From assembly GCF_014633365.1 (NCBI RefSeq), contig NC_068339.1:11927925-11991924 (forward strand): a stretch of DNA of 64,000 nucleotides. The letters are read 5' to 3'. This stretch comes from Diospyros lotus (lineage: Eukaryota; Streptophyta; Magnoliopsida; Ericales; Ebenaceae). The translations under genes and the position numbers were made by a program. The notes under the pieces were generated by a model. The model worked only from the letters and a program-made list of their open reading frames with translations, was not told the DNA's origin and did no database searches. Every line of letters starts with the position of its first letter. The stretch's first letter is position 1. Positions 37,280 to 47,035 of this stretch are shown in pieces.

Positions 37280-39750
37280 AGCAGTTGATCTTACAGGACC
37301 AAAACAAAAATCTTTTTTTAACCCCCAAAAGAAATGGTGTCCAAGAGCCTACCTTTAAATCCATCTATCATCTTCACTAGTGAAAACTATCATGTTTGGT
37401 CTATCAAGATGCAAGCTTTTTTGGAAGCCTATGACCTTTGAGAAATTGTGTTTGCGAACAGGCCTATACCTCCTCTGCCTGCAAATCCCACTTTAGCTCA
37501 AATTAAACAAAACAGTGGGGAAAAGGCAAAAAAATACAATGCCAAGTCACTTATTTAGAATTATGTGGCATATTGTGTTTTCTATAGAATTATGGCATGT
37601 AATATTGCAAATGAGGCTTGGGACAGGTTGAAAGAAGAATACCAAGGCAATGATAGAACACACCAAATGCCAGTGTTGAACCTGAAAAGACAATTTGAGT
37701 CTCTGAATATGCAAAAGAATGAAACAATTAGTAAGTATGCTAATTGAATCTCTTTGATTGTTAATGGCATCAAATTACTTGTTGAAGATTTTGCAGACAA
37801 AAGAATTGTGGAGAAAGTTCTTGTGACTTTTCCTGAGAGATTTGAATCCAAAATTTCCTCCCTTGAAGAGTCCAAGGACCTTAGCAACATCTCATTAGCT
37901 AAACTAATGAGTGCTCAATTCAAGCACAAGAGCAAAGAAGGACTCTAAGACAAGATAGAGTCACTGAATCTGCTTTTTTTGTGCATAAGCAACAATCTGA
38001 AAAAGAAAAGAAATAGATCTACCAGAAGAATAAGGGCAAAATTGGAAGTGGAAGAAGTAGTGAAGGTTCAAAACAGAAGAATTTTCCACCCTGCAGACAT
38101 TGTAAAAAGACCACACACTTGAAAAATATTGCTAGTGGAGAGCTGATGCTGTGTGTGGCAACTGCAAATAGATGGGGCACATTAGCAAGGTCTACAAAAC
38201 AAAGAACAAAGACTCCAAACCTAAACAAAGCACAGCTGACAGATGTAGCAGATGCTCAAGAAAAGCAACTCTTCATAGTTTCTTGCTTCTCAACTAATGA
38301 TTCCTCTAATGCTTGGCTCATTGATAATTGTTGCACACATCATTTGTGCAATGATGCTTGTATGTTCAAAATCCTTGATGAAACTTACAAGTCCAGAGTA
38401 AAGGTGGGCAATGGAGAATTTCTAGAAGTCAAAGGCAGAGGCTCAGTAGCGGTTTCAAAAAATTCAGGTATCAAAACTATTCCAGATGTTTTATTTATCC
38501 CTGACATCAGCCAAAATCTATTAAGTGTTGGACAGATGCTTGAAAAAAACTGCTCACTCGACTTTAAGGATCATAAATGCACCATTTTTTATCCCTTTAG
38601 AGAAAAATTACTTTGTGTAAAGATGAAAAATAAGAGTTTTGTTGTTGATTGGGGAAAAGCTCCTAAGCGTGCCTTTTCCAATACCACACAAAATGTTTCA
38701 AACCTTTGGCACAAGAGGTTTGGGCATTTCAATCAAAAAAAACATATAATGAACAAGAAAGAGCTAGTTGAAGATATGCCTGTTATCAACAACGATGCTC
38801 AAATATGGGATACTTGTCAGCAAGGAAAGCAAGTAAAACTGCCATTTCCAAAAAATCAAGCATGGAGAGGCAGTTAGAAACTTCAACTCATACACACTGA
38901 CGTGTGTGGTCTAATGAAAACAACCTCTTTAAGTGGTAACAAATATTTCATTCTCTTGGATACCATATGAACAAGACACCATATGAAGCATGGTGTGGCA
39001 ACAAACCATCTGCGCAACATCTCAAAATCTTTGGAAGCATTTGTTACTATCAAGTACCAGAGCCAAAAAGAAACAAGCTGGACAACAAAGCTCAAAAGGG
39101 CATTTTCATGGGCTATGGGTCATCAATTAAAGGCTACAAATTTTTTTGCTTGCAGACAAAAAAAATTATCTTGTGCAACAATGTGAAGGTTGATGAAGCA
39201 GTAGTTTGGGATTGGAAAAATCAAAAGAATGCACAATCTGATTTCTTTTTCAACGGCCACTTTAATGAGCAACCTCAACTTGCAGCTGATGAACTGGTAG
39301 ATGACTTACCAGTGAAGGGCACTAGGACTTTGGAGGACATCTATCAGAGGTGTAGCTTGGTTATCACTAAACCAACAAGCTATTCTGAAGTACAAGACTC
39401 TCAAGAATGGAGAAGAGCTATGCAAGCTGAACTAGATATGATCAATAGGAATGGAACTTGGAAGCTCATTGATAGACCTACAAATCAAAAAGTAATAGGA
39501 GTTAAGTGGGTCTTCAAGACTAAACTTAACCCTGATAGCTCAATTTGCAAACACTAAGCAAGACTTGTGGTAAAAGGCTATGCTCAACAGTATGGTGTGG
39601 ACTACCAAGAAACTTTTACTCCAGTAGCAAGGTATGACACAATCAAACTTCTTCTTGCATTTGTAGCTCACAAATCCTAGCAGATTCATCAGTTTGATGT
39701 CAAATCTACTTTCTTGAATGGATTCCTTGCTGAAGAAATTTATGTAGAGC

Positions 39751-42700
39751 TAGACATGGCCACGGTTCATGAACCGCCGGTTCCGGTTCAAGAAATCTTT
39801 GAACCTGAACCGAACCGCCCAAGGGCGGTTTGGGACGGTTCGGTTCCGGTTCCGGTTCGTGCCGGTTCGGTCAACGGTTTGGACCGGTTCGGTCAACGGT
39901 TCCTGTTCCGGTTCAAACCGAATTTTTTTAATTTTTTTTAAATATTGTTGTATTCAATTTTGGTCCTTGTTCCGTTGTTCGGTTCGGTTTGGTTTCGATT
40001 TTTAATTGTTAAATGTAATTGTAAATATAAATATTCTCAACCATATTTTTAATAAAAAAACACTACTAAAAATTGAAGAAATATAAGTAATAATTTCATT
40101 AAAAATAATTAAAACAACTAAACAAGTATGTAATACAAGTAATTAATTTTTACAAATGTGAAAAATAAAAAATAAAAAATAGAATTAGACTTAATTTCAT
40201 TAAAAAATAATTACAACAAAAATGTAATACAAGTAATTAATTTTTACAAATGTGAAAAAAAATAAAATATGGACTTGGATCCTACGCATCTTCATTGGAG
40301 TCGGAAGTCGCCGTTGTTGAACCATCATTAACCCATTCGTCAGATGATGATGAATGGATAAGTTCTTCTTGACGTCGCATGTTAGCTCTTTCCCAATCAT
40401 CGAGGCAAACTTGAGCTTCCAATGATTCTGGAGCCAATCTTGATCTTCTTTCGTCCAAAATGTTGCCTCCACTACTGAATGTTTGTTCAACGGCTACAGT
40501 TGAAGCTGGAACTGCAAGAAGTTGACTTGCAATAATTGCAAGAGTTGAAAATGTCTCCTTGTGCCTTTTCCACCACTCCAAAATTTCAAAATTTAAACCT
40601 GTATCATCACCAAACTCAAAAACTGTGGTTAGATAAGTTTCGAACTCCCAATGTGAGCTCGATCTAGGTTTTTTCCTCCTTTGATCTAAAAATTTATGAC
40701 CCCATTTCATTGGTTGGGAGGAAGAGGAATGCGAAGCCATGGATGGAAATGATTCTTCACTACTAGGAGCAATAACATATGCTTCATATAATTGATTGCA
40801 TAAAGTTCTAACCTTAGAAATTATAATATTCACATCAATTTCTTCATTATTTTCTAATCCTAACAACGAATAATAGTTAGACAAACACTCAATTAAACCA
40901 TCAAATTTACACCTAGGATCAAATACCATAGTAACAAGAAAAATTTCAGGAATAAATTGATAATAACGTAACCATTTTTCTCTCATTTCTAAAACAGCAT
41001 GACAAATTTCTTCAACATTAATTCCTTCCATTAATACACCGGCCACATTCATTGCTTCTATTAAAAATTGATGTGAAGTTGGTTTATAAACACTACTAAG
41101 TGTATGAGTAGCATCATTAAAAATTCGTAAAATATTCAAAATTGAACTACAAACATTCCACATAGTTGGAAAAATAGGATATTGTGGAATATAATTTGCT
41201 GCAAAAGAACACAATAAATCTTTATATTCAAAAGATTGATTAAGTAATTTAAAAGTTGAGTTCCAACGAGTAGGGACATCTTTTGAAAAACGTTTTGGGG
41301 TTTGACCATTGGAGGTGCAAAAATGTGCGCATGCTTTTGCAGTTCGAGGGTGTACCCAAATATAAGAAATAACATTTCTAATTGGATCTAAATAAGAATT
41401 AAGTGACTTAATACCATCTTGAACACATAAATTTAAAACATGGCATGCACATCTAACATGAAAAAATCTTCCACCAAAATTTGGTTGGCAAATTCTTTTC
41501 AATTCATTAATAGAAGCAGTATTAGCCGATGCATTATCAAAAGAAATTGAAAAAATTCTATTAACTAATCTATATTCTTGTAAAATTTGTTGAATTAATC
41601 TACAAATATTTTCAGCATTATGACTTTCATCAAAACATCGATACGCAAGAATTCTTTTTTGTAAAACATAATTTTCATCAACCCAATGACAAGTAATACC
41701 CATATATGAATGAGTTTGCCAATGATCACTCCAAATATCACTACAAATAGAAACATTAATATTATTGTTTTGAAAATATGTTATCAATTCAATTTTTGAG
41801 TTTTTAAACAATTTTAACAAATTCCTTTTCAAAGTATTTCTAGGAATTGATTTAAAACTAGGATTAACAAAGTTTTGACAAAATCGAGTAAAACCTAATT
41901 TTTCACCAAAACTAAAAGATAAATGATCAATTGCTACCATTTCAGCTAAACCAGACCTACAATTAGCTTCATTATAATGAAATAATTGAGGAGAGTTTGA
42001 AGAGGTAGCAAACCCGGATATTTGTGTTTGATCGCGGCTCAATCCAACCTTGAGCGGGTGCTTTGTTTGCAAATGTCGGGCGAAAGTACCATATCCACCT
42101 CCTTGCTTGAATTTGTATACCTGATTACAATAATTACAAGATACATCAAATTTACCATCTCCTTTTGGTGTTTTCTTGAAATGAATATTAAAAATATCAG
42201 AAGTAGAAATTTTTCCACCTCCTTTTTGTTGAGTTTCACTCTCTTGTGTTTGAAAATTTTGAGTTTCAAACTCAACATTTTCAAAATTTCTACCTTCACT
42301 TGCCATTTTTTTGAAAAAAGTTTGATAATAAAAAAAATAATAATGATAAAATAATATAGTAACAAGTAATAAATAATTAACAATATAATTGAATAAATTG
42401 ATAAATAACAAAATGAGAAGATTGAAGAAATTGAAATTGAAATATTAAATGAGAGACAAAATTGAGAGAATAATAGCTTGAGACTTGAGAGAGAGAGAGA
42501 GAGAGAGAAAGTGTGAAAAATGAGTGGGGGAGGGAGGGGTATATATAGATAGGAATTATAAAATTTAAAAAAAATAAAATAAAATTGGCTGGGGGTGGCA
42601 GCCAACGGTCCAATTTTGGACCGTTGGGGGGGGAGGGGGGGCTAACGGTCCAATTTTGGACCGTTGGGGGAGGGGGGGCACAGCCGCACGGGGATGGGGG

Positions 42701-42918
42701 GGAGCACGGGGGGGGGGGGGGGGGGCAACGGTCCGGTTCCGGTTCTGCGGAACCGGCGGTTCCGGTTCTCCGGAACCTTGAACCGGAACCGGACCGAATT
42801 TCGCCGGTTCGGTCCGGTTCCGGTTCCGGTTCGGCCGGTTCCGGGTCCGGTTCCGGTTCGAACCGCCGGTCCGGTTCCGGTTCGAACCGCCGGTCCGGTT
42901 CAATTTTGGCCATGTCTA
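39751..42918 (-). mobile_element. Complete hAT transposon (3168 bp) inserted in the Copia element
   Basis: Perfect 12-bp terminal inverted repeats (TAGACATGGCCA at the left, TGGCCATGTCTA at the right) and a perfect 8-bp target duplication TGTAGAGC at 39743-39750 and 42919-42926. Subterminal regions (39765-40000 and 42720-42905) are dense in GGTTCCGGTTC-type repeats and complements. The transposase frame is open throughout. Excision with one duplication copy would restore the Copia frame (FLAEEIYVE then QPDGF). All this points to recent insertion and possible current competence. Confidence 0.95.
40282..42306 (-). CDS. hAT transposase, apparently intact (674 aa)
   Basis: A cut-and-paste DNA transposase. 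The BED zinc finger has C57, C60, H78 and H83 (CNYC...RHLQTKH). The RNase H-like core shows SDIWSD (first Asp region), SFDNASANT (second Asp) and CACHVLNL (C-x2-H). The C-terminal dimerisation region carries EILEWWKRH and AVEQTFSSGG, where Glu is the expected third catalytic residue. No stop or frameshift is visible. The first ATG of the open frame is at 42411, but the peptide before the Met at 42306 is Tyr/Phe/Leu-rich low complexity, while MASEGRNF starts an ordinary acidic N-terminus, so 42306 is preferred. A GA-rich stretch at 42487-42510 and GC-rich subterminal repeats lie upstream and may hold its promoter. The gene appears intronless. Confidence 0.92.
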   Translation of the reverse strand: MASEGRNFENVEFETQNFQTQESETQQKGGGKISTSDIFNIHFKKTPKGDGKFDVSCNYCNQVYKFKQGGGYGTFARHLQTKHPLKVGLSRDQTQISGFATSSNSPQLFHYNEANCRSGLAEMVAIDHLSFSFGEKLGFTRFCQNFVNPSFKSIPRNTLKRNLLKLFKNSKIELITYFQNNNINVSICSDIWSDHWQTHSYMGITCHWVDENYVLQKRILAYRCFDESHNAENICRLIQQILQEYRLVNRIFSISFDNASANTASINELKRICQPNFGGRFFHVRCACHVLNLCVQDGIKSLNSYLDPIRNVISYIWVHPRTAKACAHFCTSNGQTPKRFSKDVPTRWNSTFKLLNQSFEYKDLLCSFAANYIPQYPIFPTMWNVCSSILNILRIFNDATHTLSSVYKPTSHQFLIEAMNVAGVLMEGINVEEICHAVLEMREKWLRYYQFIPEIFLVTMVFDPRCKFDGLIECLSNYYSLLGLENNEEIDVNIIISKVRTLCNQLYEAYVIAPSSEESFPSMASHSSSSQPMKWGHKFLDQRRKKPRSSSHWEFETYLTTVFEFGDDTGLNFEILEWWKRHKETFSTLAIIASQLLAVPASTVAVEQTFSSGGNILDERRSRLAPESLEAQVCLDDWERANMRRQEELIHSSSSDEWVNDGSTTATSDSNEDA

Positions 42919-43040
42919 TGTAGAGCAGCCAGATGGATTTGCCATTCCTGGAAAAAAGGATCAAGTTTATATTCTAAAGAAGGCTTTTGTACGGCCTAAA
43001 ACAAGCCCCATGGGTCTGGTATGAAAGGATGGACAATCAT

Positions 43041-46000
43041 TGTAAGGGCTCACTCTCGAATATTCCCGCTAGCATAGGATATTCGAAAGGAGGTCATCAC
43101 AGAGATGATATAGAACAAACCATAAATAAAACAACAACTCAATTCATTACTAGCAGCGAAAACTAAATTAAGGTTCAGTTACACTTCCAATATCTCATAA
43201 GTTTGGGGCTCGAAGGCCATGCAAAACAATTAAGAAGCTCTAATGTTAACTAACAAAATAAAAATCATTTCATCAAGCCTCACCAAAATGCTAAATAGGA
43301 TCTTCAAGTTAGGACGCGTCTCCGTACACCCCTATCCCTGGGCCTTAGTCCCACTGGACTCGCCCCCGAAAACGGCCTTCCCTTTAACTGGAATGGCAAG
43401 GAAGATCAAGTGAGCCACAAGGCTCAGCAAGTTCGAGAAGCAATGAATAGCGAACAAGAATCAAGAATACGGTGACACCAAAAGAGGAATCAAGAACTCC
43501 ACAATTTTATACAAGCTTCGTAATTTATGACTTTATAAATTTCAACTTAAATGCATCACATCACCATATATTACTATGCAAATGAGCATATGAAATTAAG
43601 TATCAGAATTAAATCTCGTAGGCTCGTAAGCCATTAAACAACATATGCCAAAATGCATCAAGAGAATAAAAACTCTCATTCAATATGGAGCCAACCTGCC
43701 GGGCTATGGCCACCTCGTCCCGCTCCAGGTGCTCTAGGGTACCCTTTCCCTCCGCGCAAAATATTAGGTGCGCAAAGATAAATAATATTGTGCCACATAA
43801 TATGATCATATTGAATGTGTGTGAAATGTGTCACGTATTTACTTTCACATCTATATAAACATCATGAATTTTATCTCACAAACTGATGCCATAGTTATAT
43901 ATATATATATTTTAGACCCATCTCACAATACTAAGTAGTTTTTCCACTCATATCAAGTATGCACACGAAATATAATAATTTACTCATGAATTAGTTTAAT
44001 CAATTAATTAATGAATTCTTTACAATTTATTTGTATGCATACCAAACATTTATATATGGATAATTCTATACATATAATTTGAACTATTCAATTTAAGACA
44101 TCAAAATCAAATAGAATATATTCTAATATATATATATGAATATAATTAAAGAAAAACTAGAAAAAGTCTTCTATATAAAAATAAATTCCGCTTTACAAAC
44201 ATTATTAAGAGAAGAAATTATTTTATGTATATATATATATATATTATTTGGGTTGAACTTCAATTCCTTACAGAGGGTGCATGGGTGCTTTAACATATGT
44301 GTATATATATATATCTATATATATATATGTTATTTAATTAAAGAAAGAAAGAAAAGCTTCTGCACTTTTTGCACCTTTATAATATGAATATATTAAAATA
44401 AAATAAGACCTAATAATCCTATTTTTTCTTGGGCTTTAATGCCTTACTTTCTCTCTCTACTGTGTGCACGTTTATGAACCCATAAATGGGTGGATTGAAT
44501 ATGGCTAGAGATGTAGTCAAATGTAACACTGAGGGGAAGGAAACTCTAATCCGGCCATTCTTTCACGCTTATATGTAGGTATATATGTATATATATATAT
44601 ATATATAAATGGCCAGCTGGGATGGGAAAGCAATCAAACTGGGTATGCTTATATATATATATATAAGCGGGTCACCAATAAGCTGAAACAGGGGCAATGC
44701 ACGGCTGCTGTTTATATATGCAAGGATTCAAATAATACATGGGTGGTTTTCGAATAGCATGAAGGTGTATGTAAATATGGGTCACGGTTCACATAGGCAC
44801 AGTACATCGAACAGTGTATATACGTGTGTGTATGTATATATATATATATTAGCGGTTCGAACAGGGTGCGGGGTATTCGGCTGAAACGGAAAAGGGGATG
44901 GAGAGCTATTTTCATCTTCTCTGCTACGAACATATATATATATATATATACCATGAATATATGTATATATAAATAAGTGTGTGGCTGAATAGAAGCAGGG
45001 CATTGAAATGGCTAATGTAACAGAGTGTATACGTATATATTTATATATATAAGTGGGTCAAGTGACTGACTGAAACATGGGGCATCCCAATGAAGATATG
45101 CATGTAGGTATATAAATGGGTGGCCGAATAGAATATGCAGGATTTAAATGAAGTTGTATATATGTATATGGTTCGAATGATTCATGGAAAAAGGCATTCG
45201 GTTATAACATACAATTTATTTTTATTTTTACATAGATACAGAATGAGCAAAGATTCAGCATCAATTCAAACACAACTAAATGCCATTCACTGAAGGGACA
45301 TGGGAATGATTAAATCCCCTTTTAAGACATCAACGAGACCCACCACTCATTGAGAATCAGGATCAAGTGTATGAAATAATATAACAATGAACAATGGTAG
45401 TAAACATATATATATATATATTTCTCCCACACATAACTCAATAGAAGACAGTCAAGATAGATGAGGAGAACTTGCCTCATGAGGTGCAAAAACTCCCCAG
45501 CAATAGAAAAACACACAGCAACGAGTGAAGAAGAAGATGCAATGCAACAGTAGGCAACATGGGTATATTATAGGTGCTGAAAAGTAGGGATATGGTCTCT
45601 GAAAAAAAATAAAAGATGCAGCAGAAAAGGCTGCTAGACTGCACTGTTCCCCCATCCCAAAAGACTGATTTGCCCTCCTTTTTTTTTTTGTAACAGACAA
45701 GCTTTTTGGGGCATTTTTGACATTTGATAATTATTTTTATTTTAATTTCTTTTTCTTCTCTTTTTTTTTCACATAAAAAAAATTTAAATCTCTTTTATTA
45801 TTGGGCCCAAGCCCAACCCAACAATTTATTTAACCCACTTGATAAACCCATGAACACATTTAATTATTTAAATGGAGTCCAAAACATTAATTTCTCAAAT
45901 TCTTAGAAATTAGACCCATACACTTAAATTCATGATCACATGCACCAAGAAAATTTCATATTAATCTAAAATCATTTCATGCCATCAAAATGAATTGTTA

Positions 46001-46082
46001 AAATACTTCGACCCACATTTAGAATGCCCTTGAGTTAAAATTAAATATGAAAAACACCTAGACCCAATTTAGGGTCATTACA
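43041..46082 (-). mobile_element. LTR-like non-coding insertion no. 4 (3.04 kb) inside the Copia element
   Basis: It starts TGTAAGGGCTCA and ends GGTCATTACA, with a perfect 5-bp duplication ATCAT at 43036-43040 and 46083-46087. The Copia frame reads MDN-H-LIQLGF across the joined flanks. The family hairpin is at 43412-43425 (GAGCC-ACAA-GGCTC on the plus strand), 371 bp from the left edge, beside ACTGGAATGGC. A block around 43690-43775 (GCCGGGCTATGGCCACCTCG, TCTAGGGTACCCTTTCCCTC) matches the minus strand of 49180-49260 in insertion no. 5. AT microsatellites fill 43900-45420. No coding domain is present. Confidence 0.87.
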
Positions 46083-46511
46083 ATCATCTCATTCAACTTG
46101 GCTTTAGCAGAAGTAAAAATAAAGCTACATTGTATGTGAGAGTCACTAATGGTGAGTCCTTAGTTGTTTCAATTTATGTTGATGACATGCTTATGACAGG
46201 AAGCAAAATTGAACTAATCCAAAAGTTCAAGAATGAAATGAAGATAGTATTTGAAATGAATGATATTGGAGTCATGAAGTACTTCCTTGGCATGGAAGTG
46301 ATGTAGTCCAGTGATGGGATTTTTATATGCCAGTAGAAGTATGTTTCTGACATCCTAAATAGGTTCAAAATGCAAGACTACAAACCTGTGAGCACTCCAA
46401 TTTCTACTGGAGAACCAGCTTGCTAATATTTTCACCAAGTCACTGTCAAAGGAAAGATTTGAAATCCTGAGACAAAGAATTGGTGTCTGTCACCAAAATG
46501 CCAAGGAAGAG

Positions 46512-46826
46512 TGTTAGACAGTTGGCATTTCAATTCCAACTTATTGTTTTTCCGTTTGTTATTTTTTGTCATTTTCTTATTTGACTTTGTCAAAGTTAAT
46601 TGCTTGATTATCTAACCTTAGTGGACGATAATGGCTATTAGTGGCAGTTATTTCTCAATTTATTTCATCCACTCTGTGATCGTAGCTACTAGATAGGAAA
46701 GTTTTTTATTTTCTACTTATATAAATTCTGCAATTTGAATGAATGAAAGGGCTGGAATTTTCAAAGATTTTATGTTCTTGTTTCTACAATTTTGAAACTA
46801 TGATTGTTTTGTTTCAACTTCCATCA
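46512..46826 (+). repeat. 3' LTR of the Copia element
   Basis: A 315-bp partner of 36953-37266, from TGTTAGACAG to CTTCCATCA, preceded by a purine-rich tract. The two LTRs differ at many positions, including the terminal AACA/ATCA. Confidence 0.9.
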
Positions 46827-47035
46827 AAGGCAAGTAGAGTGGTTTGAAAAGACTTGACAAGTTTAGAGAAAGTTGAGGAGGAACAACGATGGAGGTGGCT
46901 GCAAGCAAAGGACATGGTTTTAGGTGAAAATATGGGCAAGGGGAAAAGTTGGCCAAGGTTTGGAGGAGAGAGGGATTGGGAGAAGAAAGAGTGTAGGGGA
47001 TTGGATAAAGAGAAGCCAAGAAAAACAATGGAGGA
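46827..47035. other. Unassigned G/A-rich sequence, continuing at 50007-50190 and 52313
   Basis: The three segments 46827-47035, 50007-50190 and 52313-52620 become contiguous when LTR-like insertions 5 and 6 are removed. The joined sequence is rich in AAGG, GGAGG and CAATGGAGG. It has stops in the frames I checked and no recognisable domain. It could be part of an older retroelement or a low-complexity relic. Confidence 0.4.

Larger units (their letters stand above)
37330..46500 (+). pseudogene. Copia gag-pol polyprotein remnant
   Basis: Gag-like sequence (YHVWSIKMQAFLEAYDL) begins near 37390 and carries several stops. The protease and pre-integrase part follows (SWLID-like AWLIDNCCTHHLC; WHKRFGHFN with the integrase zinc-finger His pair) at about 38300-38880. 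The integrase core opens with LIHTDVCG but is deleted to NKTPYEAW at 38967. The reverse transcriptase starts with EWRRAMQAELDMI, continues to FDVKSTFLNGFL before the hAT insertion, resumes briefly at 42919-43040, and resumes again at 46083 with the catalytic YVDDML. Most of RNase H is deleted before LANIFTKSL-like sequence near 46425. Stops occur at about 37441, 37743, 37948, 38877, 39557 and 39678. The protein cannot be made from this copy. Confidence 0.85.
36953..46826 (+). mobile_element. Ty1/Copia LTR retrotransposon, degenerate, with two nested insertions
   Basis: Paired LTRs (36953-37266 and 46512-46826), a primer-binding site at 37268-37279, gag-pol remnants in Copia order (gag, protease, integrase, reverse transcriptase) and a purine-rich GCCAAGGAAGAG directly before the 3' LTR. 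The reverse transcriptase region is split first by a hAT element (39751-42918) and then by an LTR-like insertion (43041-46082). Without those two insertions the element would be about 3.7 kb, short for Copia because of internal deletions. The flanks (GAGTC and AAGGC) do not match, so no target duplication survives. LTR divergence and many stops indicate an old copy. Confidence 0.9.

Noticed and set aside
42585..42999. Gly/Arg and Pro/Glu-rich frames near the right end of the intact hAT
   Set aside because: They translate the GGTTCCGG subterminal repeats and G runs, not a protein gene.
44136..45003. Tyr/Ile-rich small membrane-like proteins
   Set aside because: They come from ATATAT microsatellites in insertion no. 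4.
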